Part shown: positions 1 through 8,934 of the stretch, in pieces
Position numbering within the stretch: the stretch's first letter is position 1
How the letters are laid out: each line of letters starts with the position of its first letter
Assembly: GCF_023896955.1 (NCBI RefSeq)
Contig: NZ_JAMHIW010000002.1
Coordinates: forward strand, 186,001 to 250,000
Direction: 5' to 3'
Source of the DNA: Micromonospora sp. RHAY321
GTDB lineage: Bacteria > Actinomycetota > Actinomycetes > Mycobacteriales > Micromonosporaceae
DNA length: 64,000 bases
Translations under genes and position numbers: made by a program
The notes under the pieces: model-generated
Databases searched by the model: none
Seen by the model: only the letters and a program-made list of their open reading frames with translations
What the model was told of the DNA's origin: nothing

Positions 1-555
1 TGCGTTCCAGATCGGCGCAGCGCCGTTGGCGTACGCCTCCTTCTCCAACCCGACGGGCAGGTAGATGCCCGCCTTCAGGCCCTTGGCGTGGATGTGGTCG
101 GCGACGGGCTTCATGCCGCGGGGAAAGCGCACCGGGTCGGGGGTCTGCCGGGCGTGCTGGTCGAACTTCGGCACCCAGGCGTTGTCGCGCCACCAGCCGG
201 CGTCGATGTTGACGTACTCGTAGCCGTACGGCTTCAGCTTGGCGGCGAGGGCGTCGGCCTGCTTCAGCACGTTCGCCTCGGTGAGGTAGCTGTAGTCGCC
301 GTCGGGGTTGAGACCCGGGTACTTGGAGGACTGCATGGTCCAACTGGTCCAGCCCATGAAGGGGCGCTCCGCGAGGCCAGCGGTGGTGGTCTCCGCCTGC
401 ACGGTGTCGTTCGACACCGGAGGTTCCGCCGGGGCCGCCTGGGCAGGGACGGCGACCGCGCCGAGGAGCACGGCCAGCGTCGCGGCGGCGAGGCCGGCGG
501 GCGTTCGGGATCGGCGCCGGTCGGCGCCAGTGAGGGGTGTCGTCGGTGACTGCAT
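1..555 (-). CDS. GH27 alpha-galactosidase, N-terminal part (runs off the window)
   Basis: Secreted glycoside hydrolase that should release terminal alpha-galactosyl residues. 185 codons are present; the 3' end lies beyond base 1. The start is the ATG at 555, preceded by AGGAGGT. Residues 1-45 form a signal peptide (basic n-region, Ala/Val-rich core). The mature part has the start of a GH27 barrel: RPFMGWTSWT near residue 70, then YEYVNIDAGWW, then FPRGMKPVADHIHAKGLKAGIYL, all family signatures (shown here in segments). The catalytic aspartates lie beyond the window. It follows the ROK regulator by 77 bp on the same strand, so the two probably form one unit and the regulator probably senses a sugar. 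Family call is firm; substrate is inferred. Confidence 0.85.
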   Translation of the reverse strand, partial: MQSPTTPLTGADRRRSRTPAGLAAATLAVLLGAVAVPAQAAPAEPPVSNDTVQAETTTAGLAERPFMGWTSWTMQSSKYPGLNPDGDYSYLTEANVLKQADALAAKLKPYGYEYVNIDAGWWRDNAWVPKFDQHARQTPDPVRFPRGMKPVADHIHAKGLKAGIYLPVGLEKEAYANGAAPIWNA

Positions 556-632
556 GGTCAACCTCCTGGTGGCACGGTGGGGGTCGTCTCGGGCTCGGTA
601 CGGTCGGCCGACGGCTGGGTTGACGCCGTGGG

Positions 633-1808
633 TCAGGGCAGGACGAGCGATTGGATGCTGACCGCGGCCGCGCCGCGGGCCCATTCCTCGAAGGGCAACG
701 GACGGATGGAGAGGGGGCACCGCGCGGCGGCACCGAAGGCCTGGCGTTCGAAGCTCGCGCGGATGTGGCTGTCGAAGAGGTCGTAGGCGGCCAGACCTTC
801 GCCGGACACGACGATCCGGGTGGGGCCGACCAGGTTCGCGACGGCCGCGATGCCGCAGCCGATCGCGCTGCCGGCGCGGGTGAAGACGGCGCGGACCTGC
901 TCGTGGCCACCCCGTGCCAGGGCCACGGCCTCGTCGATGGTGAGGTCAGGGCGGCCGGTGCGGTCGCGGGCCTGGGCCACGATGGCGTCGGTGCCGGCGA
1001 TCGACTCGACGCAGCCACGGCCGCCGCAGTGGCAGTCGGGGCCGGTGGCGTCGACGGCGAGGTGGCCGATCTCGCCGGCCACGCCGTACGAGCCGGAGAC
1101 GAGGCGGCCGTTGACGACCAGGCCACAACCGATGCCGGTGCCCACGGTGACCAGGGCGAACGACTCTGCGCCCACACCCTCGCCGAACCAGTGTTCGGCT
1201 GCGGTGAGCGCCTTGACGTCGTTCTCCACCGTCACGGTGAAGCCGGTGCGCTGGGCGGCGAGCCGGCCCAGCGACACGTCGCGCCAGTGCAGGAACGGCG
1301 AGTAGCGGACCAGGCCGGTGGTGCGGTCGATGTCGCCGGACAGGGCCAGCCCGAGGCGACGGACCCGGGTCCGGTCGCCGGCGAACCCGTCGAGCAGGTC
1401 GTCGGCGAGCCGGTTGACCTCGGTGAGGACGGCCTCGACGCCGGGGTCGGTCAGCGGCCGGCGGGCGGTGGCCCGTACCTGCGCGCGGAGGTCGCATACG
1501 ACGCCGATCAGCTCGTCGGCGGTGATCTTCACCCCGAGGAAGAACTCGCGGTCGGCCCGGACGGCCAGCGGGCTGGCCGGGCGCCCGGCGCCGGGCCCGG
1601 TGCGCTCGGTGGCGGCCAGTTCGTGCAGGTAGCCCCGGTCGATGAGCGGGCGGGCGGCCTTGGTGACGGCGGCGGAGGAGAGCCCGAGTCGGCGCGCGAG
1701 CGCCACGCGACTGACGGGCCCCTCCGTCAGCACCGCCGCGAACACCGCCGTCGCGGCCGGTGCCGCCGGTGGCCCGGCAACCGGCTCGACCTCGCCCCCA
1801 GGAAACAT
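633..1808 (-). CDS. ROK-family transcriptional regulator
   Basis: NagC/XylR-type sugar-responsive repressor of 391 aa. An N-terminal winged helix (about residues 22-70: LARRLGLSSAAVTKAARPL) is followed by a two-lobe ROK sugar-kinase-like domain. The zinc motif CHCGGRGC is at residues 259-266, with the preceding GHL at 248-250. ALSGDID near 156 and VTVGTGIGCG near 220 are phosphate-binding loops. Complete helix domain plus ROK domain means a regulator and not a glucokinase. It sits upstream of the GH27 gene on the same strand and probably controls it and itself. The ATG lies 6 nt after a good -10 box, with no Shine-Dalgarno in between, so the message is probably leaderless. Confidence 0.88.
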   Translation of the reverse strand: MFPGGEVEPVAGPPAAPAATAVFAAVLTEGPVSRVALARRLGLSSAAVTKAARPLIDRGYLHELAATERTGPGAGRPASPLAVRADREFFLGVKITADELIGVVCDLRAQVRATARRPLTDPGVEAVLTEVNRLADDLLDGFAGDRTRVRRLGLALSGDIDRTTGLVRYSPFLHWRDVSLGRLAAQRTGFTVTVENDVKALTAAEHWFGEGVGAESFALVTVGTGIGCGLVVNGRLVSGSYGVAGEIGHLAVDATGPDCHCGGRGCVESIAGTDAIVAQARDRTGRPDLTIDEAVALARGGHEQVRAVFTRAGSAIGCGIAAVANLVGPTRIVVSGEGLAAYDLFDSHIRASFERQAFGAAARCPLSIRPLPFEEWARGAAAVSIQSLVLP

Positions 1809-1843
1809 GGACGAAATCTAAGGCGAATATTTAACTTCTTCAA
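1809..1843 (-). promoter_or_regulatory. Leaderless promoter of the ROK gene
   Basis: On the minus strand, TTGAAG (1838-1843) and TAGATT (1815-1820) are separated by 17 bp, in an AT-rich island within GC-rich DNA. The -10 box ends 6 nt before the ATG at 1808, placing the transcription start at or next to the start codon. A weak ACTT-N4-AAGT repeat (1834-1845) overlaps the -35 and could be the ROK operator. Box spacing is seen directly; operator function is inferred. Confidence 0.55.
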
Positions 1844-1897
1844 GTATTGATTCTGTTGACTGCTCCGGCCTAGAGTCGGCGGCGCCCGCGGCGGTGC

Positions 1898-2941
1898 TCA
1901 GCTACGGGAGCGCGGCAGACAGTCCTTCTTGTACTTGAGGCCCGAGCCGCACCAGCAGGCGTCGTTGCGCTCCGGTGGCCAGGGAATCCGCGCTGCGGGA
2001 CGGGCCGAGACCTCGGCAGCGTAGCCGGCCCGGATCTCCTGGTCGGCCGCGTCGCCGTTGCGCCGGCGGGCGTACGCGTCCAGGTCCGCGACCGTCGCGG
2101 CGAAGACGCCCAGCCCGGTCTTCCCGGTGTTCGCCAGGCGTACCAGCTCCTTCTCCAACCGGGCCCGGTGCGCGTCCCAGTCCGGCCCGTACACCTCGGC
2201 CAGCGCGGAGTGCTCGGACAGGAGGCGGTCGAACTCGGCCCGCGGCCAGAAGAGCAGGTCCGTCTCGCCGCCCTGGCGCTGCGCCACCCTCCGGACGAGC
2301 TGGTTCTCCAACCGGTCGGCCAGATCGTCGTGCCGGTCATGCGTCAGGTTGAGATCCCGGCGCACCCGGTGCCGCTGCTGCAACAGCAGGAAGAGGACAC
2401 CCGGCGCCTCCGGGGAACCGACGTCCACCACGGGCTCGACAGCGGTGATGGCCTGCGGCGCCGCTCCGCCCGCGCGCTCGCCCAGCAGGGTGTCGACCGC
2501 CTCGCTCAGCCACTTCTCGGCGATCGCCGAGCGACCGGCGGCGTCGAGCGCCGCGCTCACGTAGGCCGGGGCGTCGGGCTGTACGAGCAGCAACGGTCGC
2601 AGCGCGGTCAGCTCCGCCATCGCCTCGTCGTCACGGCCGCCGGCCTGGAACAGGGCCCGGGCCCGCAGCGCTCGCGCGAACCCGGCCCGGGGGTCGTCCT
2701 CGCCCGGGTACGCCACCACGGCGCGCTCCGCGTACCGGAGCGCGGCGTCCGGCTTCCCCCGGATCTCGGCGATCTCGGCGGCCAGGGTCAGCGCATCCCC
2801 GGCGTCGTCCGGGTCGGCCAGTCTGCCCTGCTCCACCGCGTCGGCCAGGTCGGCGGCGACACCGAGGGGGTCGGCCATCCCGAGCGCCGAGCGGCGTAGT
2901 TCGGCGAGGTCAGCGCTGGTGAGTACGTCTGTCGTCGGCAC
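1898..2941 (-). CDS. SEC-C motif protein, function unknown
   Basis: A 347-aa protein with TPR-like helical repeats over about residues 20-170 (ALTLAAEIAEIRGKPDAALR, ARALRARALFQAGGRDDEA) and a zinc-binding SEC-C motif at the very C-terminus: C329-W-C331-G-S-G-x-K-Y-K-K-D-C341. The first Cys of the usual CC pair is Asp. SEC-C modules recruit zinc-binding partners such as SecB or nucleic-acid enzymes; the role here is unknown. The GTG at 2941 is preferred because homologues of this type begin close to LTSADLAELRRSALG. An upstream ATG at 3003 or 3166 would add a tail of atypical composition. Divergent from the phospholipase gene. Confidence 0.65.
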   Translation of the reverse strand: MPTTDVLTSADLAELRRSALGMADPLGVAADLADAVEQGRLADPDDAGDALTLAAEIAEIRGKPDAALRYAERAVVAYPGEDDPRAGFARALRARALFQAGGRDDEAMAELTALRPLLLVQPDAPAYVSAALDAAGRSAIAEKWLSEAVDTLLGERAGGAAPQAITAVEPVVDVGSPEAPGVLFLLLQQRHRVRRDLNLTHDRHDDLADRLENQLVRRVAQRQGGETDLLFWPRAEFDRLLSEHSALAEVYGPDWDAHRARLEKELVRLANTGKTGLGVFAATVADLDAYARRRNGDAADQEIRAGYAAEVSARPAARIPWPPERNDACWCGSGLKYKKDCLPRSRS

Positions 2942-3180
2942 GATCTCACGGTACGTCGGGGTGCTCCCGGTGTGCCGGCAGATCACCTGTAACGCCGCTC
3001 TCATGCCGCCGCCGGTGAACAGGATGTTCAACGTCACCGCGAGAACCGTTCGGGTCCAGGGCTCGGCGCCGGTCGTCGAGAGGTCGCAGAACCAACCAAC
3101 GACGGCCATCTGCCGTCTACCCGTCGTCGGTAGCGTCCGGTCGCCAGTTTCTCGAACACACCGCACAAAAAGGGTGGGCT

Positions 3181-5250
3181 ATGAGCACGGTGGATCGCCG
3201 TACGTTCCTCAAGGCGATGGGGGTTCCCGCGATCGGCGCGGCGCTTCCGTTGGACCTCAGCAAGGCGCTCGCCATCCCGGCGAACAACCGGACCGGCTCG
3301 ATCAACGACGTCGAGCACGTCATCATCCTCATGCAGGAGAACCGCTCGTTCGACCACTACTTCGGCACGATGCGGGGCGTCCGCGGCTTCGGGGACCCGC
3401 ACCCGGCGACGCTGCCGTCCGGCAAGGACGTGTGGCACCAGCCCGACGGCGCCGAGGAGCTGCTGCCGTTCCGCCCCGAGGTGAAGGATCTCGGCCAGAC
3501 GTTCCTGCCGGACCCGCCGCACGGCTGGAACGACGGGCACGCCGCCTGGAACGACGGCCGGTTCGACCAGTGGGTGCCGAACAAGGGCGTCACCGCGATG
3601 ACCTACCACACCCGCCAGGACCTGCCCTACCACTTCGCGCTCGCCGACGCCTTCACGGTCTGCGACAACTACCACTGCTCGCTGATGGGGCCCACGGACC
3701 CCAACCGCTACCACATGTGGAGCGGCTGGGTCGGCAACGACGGCAAGGGCGGCGGCCCGGTCATCACCAACGCGGAGGCCGGCTACGACTGGTCGACCTA
3801 CCCGGAGCGGCTGGAGCGCAACGGCATCTCCTGGAAGATCTACCAGGACGTCGGGACCGGTCTCGACGCCGCCGGCTCCTGGGGCTGGACCAACGACCCG
3901 TACATCGGCAACTACGGCGACAACTCGCTGCTCTACTTCCACCAGTACCAGAACGCCAAGCCCGGCACGCCACTCGCGGACAGGGCCAAGACCGGCACCG
4001 AGATCAGAACCCAGGACCGCAGCCCCGAGGCGCTGCTTGCCGACTTCCGGGCCGACGTCGAGAACGGACGCCTTCCCGAGGTCTCGTGGATCACCGCCCC
4101 CGAGGCGTACACCGAGCACCCGAACTGGGAGCCCGCGTACGGCGCCTGGTACATCTCGCAGGTCATCGACATCCTTGCGTCGAACCCCGAGGTGTGGAGC
4201 AAGATGGCGCTCTTCATCACCTACGACGAGGAGGGCGGCTTCTTCGACCACGTCGTCCCGCCGACGCCTCCGCAGACGCGTGAGCACGGGCTGTCGACCG
4301 TGCCGACCACCAACGAGATCTTCCCCGGTGACGCCAGTCACCCGGCCGGTCCATACGGGCTCGGCGTCCGCGTGCCGATGGTCATCGTCTCGCCGTGGAC
4401 GCGCGGCGGCTACGTCAACTCGCAGGTGTTCGACCACACCTCGCTGATCAAGTTCCTGGAGGCGCGGTTCGGCCATGGCCGCAAGGACCTGATCGAATCC
4501 AACATCACCCCGTGGCGGCGCGCCGTCGTCGGTGACCTGACCACGGCCTTCGACTTCCGGCACCCGAACCGGTCACAGCACCCCACCCTGCCGGACACCG
4601 ACGACTTCAAGCCCGATGAGCTGGTCCGGCACCCCGACGAGGTGCCGGTCCCGCCGGCAGACCAGCGGCTGCCGAAGCAGGAGCACGGGGTACGCCCGGC
4701 GCGGGCGATCCCGTACACCCTGCACGCCGACGGCCACGCCGGCGACGGCTCGTTCCGGATCGACTTCCGCAACTCCGGCGCGGCGGGTGCGGTCTTCCAG
4801 GTACGCGAGGCCGGCAGCGCGGCCGCCCCGCGCAGCTACACCGTCGAGCCGGGCAAGCACCTGACGGACACGTGGACGGCCGAGTCCGGGTACGACCTGT
4901 CGGTGCACGGCCCGAACGGGTTCTTCCGCCGGTTCACGAGCGGCCAGTCGAACCTCGAGATCACCGCGTCGTACGACGAGCGGGACTACAAGGTCGTCCT
5001 CGCGCTCAAGAACCGTGGGTCGAACCGGGTCGAGGTGACCGTCCGCGACGGGTACAACTCCCGGCCGGTGAAGCTGACCCTGCGCCCCGGTGAGTCGGAG
5101 CGCGCACAGTGGACGCTTTCCCGTACGCGCGGCTGGTACGACCTGACCGTCACCGTCGCGGGTGACGCCGGCTTCGAGTACCGCTACGCCGGCCACGTCG
5201 AGAACGGCAAGGACAGCATCAGCGACCCGTCCCTCGGCGGGCTCGTCTAG
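3181..5250 (+). CDS. plcC: Tat-exported phosphocholine-specific phospholipase C
   Basis: A 689-aa non-specific phospholipase C of the acid-phosphatase-like superfamily that hydrolyses phosphatidylcholine and related lipids outside the cell. It has a Tat signal (DRRTFLKAMG, then a hydrophobic stretch ending near ALA at 30). The N-terminal catalytic domain includes the family signature MQENRSFDHYFGTMRGVRGF at about residues 47-66, plus TYDEEGGFFDHVVPP and DHTSLIKFLEARF. The C-terminal 180 residues hold two DUF756 beta-sandwich repeats typical of PlcC. Length and order match actinobacterial and Pseudomonas PlcC. GGGTGGG precedes the ATG. It lies upstream of a PhoD-like phosphatase, so the pair probably releases phosphate from lipids, but a hairpin between them suggests separate messages. 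Confidence 0.9.
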   Translation: MSTVDRRTFLKAMGVPAIGAALPLDLSKALAIPANNRTGSINDVEHVIILMQENRSFDHYFGTMRGVRGFGDPHPATLPSGKDVWHQPDGAEELLPFRPEVKDLGQTFLPDPPHGWNDGHAAWNDGRFDQWVPNKGVTAMTYHTRQDLPYHFALADAFTVCDNYHCSLMGPTDPNRYHMWSGWVGNDGKGGGPVITNAEAGYDWSTYPERLERNGISWKIYQDVGTGLDAAGSWGWTNDPYIGNYGDNSLLYFHQYQNAKPGTPLADRAKTGTEIRTQDRSPEALLADFRADVENGRLPEVSWITAPEAYTEHPNWEPAYGAWYISQVIDILASNPEVWSKMALFITYDEEGGFFDHVVPPTPPQTREHGLSTVPTTNEIFPGDASHPAGPYGLGVRVPMVIVSPWTRGGYVNSQVFDHTSLIKFLEARFGHGRKDLIESNITPWRRAVVGDLTTAFDFRHPNRSQHPTLPDTDDFKPDELVRHPDEVPVPPADQRLPKQEHGVRPARAIPYTLHADGHAGDGSFRIDFRNSGAAGAVFQVREAGSAAAPRSYTVEPGKHLTDTWTAESGYDLSVHGPNGFFRRFTSGQSNLEITASYDERDYKVVLALKNRGSNRVEVTVRDGYNSRPVKLTLRPGESERAQWTLSRTRGWYDLTVTVAGDAGFEYRYAGHVENGKDSISDPSLGGLV

Positions 5251-5259
5251 GCAGGTTCC

Positions 5260-5292
5260 GGGGTCGAAGGACGGCCTTCGTCCTTCGACCCC
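5260..5292 (+). terminator. Hairpin terminator after plcC
   Basis: A perfect 14-bp stem (5260-5273 with 5279-5292) around the loop GCCTT, 10 nt after the plcC stop. No T tract follows, as is usual in high-GC actinomycetes. Confidence 0.75.
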
Positions 5293-5418
5293 CGCCTGAG
5301 TGCCGAGTGGCAGCGTTCCACCGCCGTACCTCCGCCCTTCACATGATCTTCAGTGGTCGGGCGGACGGGCTGTCGAGGCTGTCGGGACGACTTCGTCTCG
5401 ATCAAGGCAGGTGTGGCA

Positions 5419-7947
5419 GTGCCGGACCCATCCACCATCAGTCGTCGACGGTTCCTGACCATCGCGGGCGGTACCGCCGGCGTGATCGCGGTGAGCCAGC
5501 TGGTCGCCGAGCTCCCCGCGGCGTACGCCGACGAACTCGACCCGGCGCCGTTCACCCTCGGCGTCGCCTCCGGCGAGCCGGACCACGCCAGCGTCGTGCT
5601 GTGGACACGCCTGGCCCGGGACCCGCTCAACGCGGCGGACGGCGGCATGCCGCCGGAGCCCGTCCCCGTCCGGTGGGAGGTGGCCCGCGACCCGCAGTTC
5701 CGCCACGTCGTCCGGTCCGGTGAGGTGACGGCCACGCCGACGGCGGCGCACACCGTGCACGTACTCGTGGACGACCTGGCCCCCGACCGCTGGTACTGGT
5801 ACCGCTTCCTCGCCGACGGGGTGTCCAGCCGCACCGGGCGTACCCGGACCATGCCGCCGCCCGGCGCGAAGGCCGACCACATGCGGTTCGCGTTCGTCTC
5901 CTGCCAGTCCTGGGCCGGCGGCCCCTACCCCGCCTACCGGGACCTGGCCGAGCAGGACCTCGACTTCGTCGTGCACCTGGGCGACTACATCTACGAGACC
6001 ACCAACGGCAGCCTGACCGAGTTCCGCCGGCTGCACGCGCTCTACAAGACCTCGCCCGACCTGCGTGCCGCGCACGCCCGGTTCCCGTTCATCATGACGT
6101 GGGACGACCACGAGGTGCAGAACAACTACGCCGGCGCGGTTCCGGCCGGCGCCGGCGACGGCCGGCCCTTCCTGGAGCGCCGCGCCAACGGCTACCAGGC
6201 CTACTACGAGCACCTTCCGCTGCGGCCCGAGCAGCGCCCCGACGGACCGGACATGCTCATGTACCGGCGGGTCGACTTCGGCCGGCTGGCCCAGTTCAGC
6301 GTGCTGGACACCCGGCAGTACCGCAGCGACCAGGCGCTCGGCGACGGGCGGAAGGAACCGACCGGCGAGGTCTTCGACCCGGCCCGCACCATGACCGGTC
6401 CCGAGCAGGAGCGTTGGCTGCTCGACGGGCTGGGCCGGTCGAAGGCGCGCTGGAACGTCATCGCCCAGCAGACCATCATGGCGGCGTTCGACTACGACCT
6501 GGGGCCGGGGCAGATCGTCAACCTCGACCAGTGGGACGGGTACCTGCCGGCCCGCTCCCGGATCCTCGACTTCATCGCCACGCACCGGGTGTCGAACCCC
6601 GTCGTGCTCGGCGGAGACTGGCACACCCACTGGGTGAACGACCTGAAGACCGACTTCACCGACCCCGCCGCGAAGACCATCGCCACCGAGTTCGTCGGCA
6701 CGTCGATCTCCTCCGGCGCCGGTTGGGACGCCGACGTCCGGGCCGGCCTCGCGGCCAACCCGCACGTCAAGTTCTACAACGGCAGTTACCGCGGCTACGT
6801 GATCTGCGACGTCACCGAGCGACGCTGGCGTGCCGACCTGCGCATCGTGCTGGACGCCCGGGACGCCCTGTCACCGGCGTACACGATCGCGGCGTTCGAG
6901 GTGCGCGACGGCGTGCCGGGGGCGTACCGGATCGACGCCGGCGACGGCATCGTCGGGCGGGTCGCCGACGCGGCCACCGGTGCCGCTCTGCCGAACGTGC
7001 AGGTGACGGTGCTCAGGGAGGACGGCAGCCGACTCGTGGCGAGCACCACCGACCCGTCGGGGGAGGTTCTCGCCTTCGCGCCGCCCGGCAGCTACACCGT
7101 CACCGTGAACGGGGTCGGCTACGAGCCGGTGAGCCGTCCGGCGACGGTCGTCCAGGGCGCGCCGACGAAGCTCGACCTGCGGCTCACCCGGGCGGCGACC
7201 ACGGCCGGCGCCGGCCGGGTCATTCCCGGCCCGCAGGCCGAGGCGAAGGCGTCCGACTTGGTGCTCGGCAACGACCTGCTGGCCCTGGCCGTCTCGGCGG
7301 GCACCGACGACCCGCAACTGTCCGGGGTCACCGTCGGCAAGCCCCTGGACCTGGCCGCGGTCGGGCGCCTCGACCAGCTCGACTGGATCAACCTGCCGTA
7401 CGCCTCGGCGACGCAGCCCCGCGGCACCAACGCGTGGCAGCAGCGGACCGTCCGCTCCAGCACCGTCGAGGTGCTCTCCGCGACCGGCCCGCTGGCGTCC
7501 GTCCGCGCCACCGGCGTCAGCACGGCGGTCGCCGACCTCCAGGTCGTCACGACGTACACCATCCGGCCGAACGAACCGTGGGTGCTGGCGGAGAGCGTCT
7601 TCACCAACGTCGGTACGGCGTCGCGCACCTTCTGGACCGGCGACGCGCTCGACCACGACGGCGCCGGCCAGCGCAGCGGGATCGCCGGGCACGGCACCAT
7701 CACCAGCAGCACCCCGGCCGACTACCCGCCCACCGCGCCGTGGATCGGCATGACCGGCTCGGACCGGCAGACCTACGGCCTGCTCTACGAGGAGGCCGGC
7801 TTCGTCGCGTACGCCGCGTACAACTGGGTGATGAGCCAGCGTCAGGTGACCCTGGCGCCGGGCGCGACGTTCACGCTGCGCCGCCGGATCGTGGCCGTCG
7901 ACAGCGGTGCCGGCGCCGACCCGTTCGCGGTGCTCGGCCAGCTCTGA
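5419..7947 (+). CDS. PhoD-like phosphodiesterase/alkaline phosphatase with C-terminal beta domains
   Basis: An 842-aa Tat-exported metallophosphatase. The GTG at 5419 is chosen because AAGGCAGG lies 7 nt upstream and it gives a normal Tat peptide (SRRRFLTIAGG). An N-terminal Ig-like PhoD domain (about residues 40-150) leads into the catalytic domain, with HLGDY at 186-190, WDDHE at 228-232 and GGDWHTH at 398-404 as metal ligands. After residue 510 come a carboxypeptidase-regulatory-like beta domain (IVGRVADAATGAALPNVQV) and about 240 residues of beta-rich sequence I do not recognise. Canonical PhoD is about 520-580 aa, so the tail is an addition. Probably hydrolyses extracellular phosphodiesters such as teichoic acids or lipid head groups; exact substrate unknown. 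Confidence 0.85.
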   Translation: MPDPSTISRRRFLTIAGGTAGVIAVSQLVAELPAAYADELDPAPFTLGVASGEPDHASVVLWTRLARDPLNAADGGMPPEPVPVRWEVARDPQFRHVVRSGEVTATPTAAHTVHVLVDDLAPDRWYWYRFLADGVSSRTGRTRTMPPPGAKADHMRFAFVSCQSWAGGPYPAYRDLAEQDLDFVVHLGDYIYETTNGSLTEFRRLHALYKTSPDLRAAHARFPFIMTWDDHEVQNNYAGAVPAGAGDGRPFLERRANGYQAYYEHLPLRPEQRPDGPDMLMYRRVDFGRLAQFSVLDTRQYRSDQALGDGRKEPTGEVFDPARTMTGPEQERWLLDGLGRSKARWNVIAQQTIMAAFDYDLGPGQIVNLDQWDGYLPARSRILDFIATHRVSNPVVLGGDWHTHWVNDLKTDFTDPAAKTIATEFVGTSISSGAGWDADVRAGLAANPHVKFYNGSYRGYVICDVTERRWRADLRIVLDARDALSPAYTIAAFEVRDGVPGAYRIDAGDGIVGRVADAATGAALPNVQVTVLREDGSRLVASTTDPSGEVLAFAPPGSYTVTVNGVGYEPVSRPATVVQGAPTKLDLRLTRAATTAGAGRVIPGPQAEAKASDLVLGNDLLALAVSAGTDDPQLSGVTVGKPLDLAAVGRLDQLDWINLPYASATQPRGTNAWQQRTVRSSTVEVLSATGPLASVRATGVSTAVADLQVVTTYTIRPNEPWVLAESVFTNVGTASRTFWTGDALDHDGAGQRSGIAGHGTITSSTPADYPPTAPWIGMTGSDRQTYGLLYEEAGFVAYAAYNWVMSQRQVTLAPGATFTLRRRIVAVDSGAGADPFAVLGQL

Positions 7948-7953
7948 CCGAAA

Positions 7954-7984
7954 CGGGGGTGGGTGGCGCCGCCATCCACCCCCG
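7954..7984. terminator. Bidirectional hairpin between phoD-like and aldo/keto reductase genes
   Basis: A 13-bp stem with one G-T pair (7954-7966 with 7972-7984) and a 5-nt loop lies between two convergent genes, 6 nt after the upstream stop. It can serve both strands. Confidence 0.75.
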
Positions 7985-8025
7985 CTCGCTCGTCACGGCG
8001 TCCGCTCTTCAGGACGTCGGGGCGG

Positions 8026-8862
8026 TTAGAACTCCTCGTACACCGCCGGGTCCTGGTCCGCGAGGCGCCCGTCCGGGCGGCCCAGCGCGGTGATGGCCTC
8101 GACCTCCGCGTCGGTGAGCTTGACGCCGAAGACGTCCAGGTTCTCGACCTGCCGCTGCGGGGAGGCGGCCTTGGGCAGCGGGATCACCTGGCGGGCCACG
8201 TGCCAGGCGAGGATGGCCTGCGCCGGGCTGATGCCGTGGGCGGTCGCGATCTCCACTACGACCGGGTGCTGCTGCAGGTCGTTGCCACGGCCGAGCGGGC
8301 TCCAGCCCTGCACGAGGATCCCGTGCTCCCGGTGATAGTCGATCGCCTCCTGCTGCGGGAAGTACGGATGTACCTCCATCTGGTTGACCACCGGAGCGAC
8401 GCCGGTCTCGGCCACTAGCCGGTCGATGTGCTCGGGCAGGAAGTTGGAGAGGCCGATGTGCCTGACCAGGCCACGCTCGCGGGCCTCGATCAGTGCCCGC
8501 CACGCCTGCACGTACAGGTCGACCTTCGGGTTCGGCCAGTGGATCAGGTACAGGTCGACCCGGTCGAGGCCGGTGCGGAACAAGCTCTCCTCGATGGTGG
8601 TCAGCGCCTCGTCGAAGCGGTGGTGCCGTCCCGGCAGCTTCGAGGTGACGACCAGCTCGTCCCGTACGTCGCCCGCCGAGCGGGCAGCCCGGCCCACCGC
8701 GCCCTCGTTCTCGTAGTTCACCGCCGAGTCGAGCAACCGGTAGCCCGCCCGGATCGCCTGACCGATCGCGTCGACACCCGCCGAGCCGTTCAGCCGGTAC
8801 GTGCCGAGCCCGATCGCCGGCAACGCGGTGCCGTCGGCGGCCGTCAGGTAGGGAATTGCCAT
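8026..8862 (-). CDS. Aldo/keto reductase
   Basis: A 278-aa NADPH-dependent carbonyl reductase of the AKR5 (2,5-diketo-D-gluconate reductase) type, cytosolic. It shows the expected (beta/alpha)8 pattern: AIGLGTYRLNG at the start, LLDSAVNYENEGAVGRA carrying the catalytic Asp and Tyr, LVVTSKLPGRHH with the Lys, and YLIHWPNP with the His. IGLSNFLPEHI and the C-terminal IPLPKAASPQRQVENL bind cofactor. Full length for the family. Monocistronic, convergent with the phosphatase gene. The natural substrate cannot be read from sequence. Confidence 0.9.
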   Translation of the reverse strand: MAIPYLTAADGTALPAIGLGTYRLNGSAGVDAIGQAIRAGYRLLDSAVNYENEGAVGRAARSAGDVRDELVVTSKLPGRHHRFDEALTTIEESLFRTGLDRVDLYLIHWPNPKVDLYVQAWRALIEARERGLVRHIGLSNFLPEHIDRLVAETGVAPVVNQMEVHPYFPQQEAIDYHREHGILVQGWSPLGRGNDLQQHPVVVEIATAHGISPAQAILAWHVARQVIPLPKAASPQRQVENLDVFGVKLTDAEVEAITALGRPDGRLADQDPAVYEEF

Positions 8863-8934
8863 GGTTGAGCTGCCTTTCGTCGACCGTGACTGGACCCTAC
8901 CGGCACGAGCCGCGTGCTGAGCCCAACCGGTCGA

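Noticed and set aside
3026..3057. Possible PHO box before plcC (GTTCA...GTTCG 22 bp apart)
   Set aside because: The middle 11-bp unit does not match the repeat, and spacing alone is weak.
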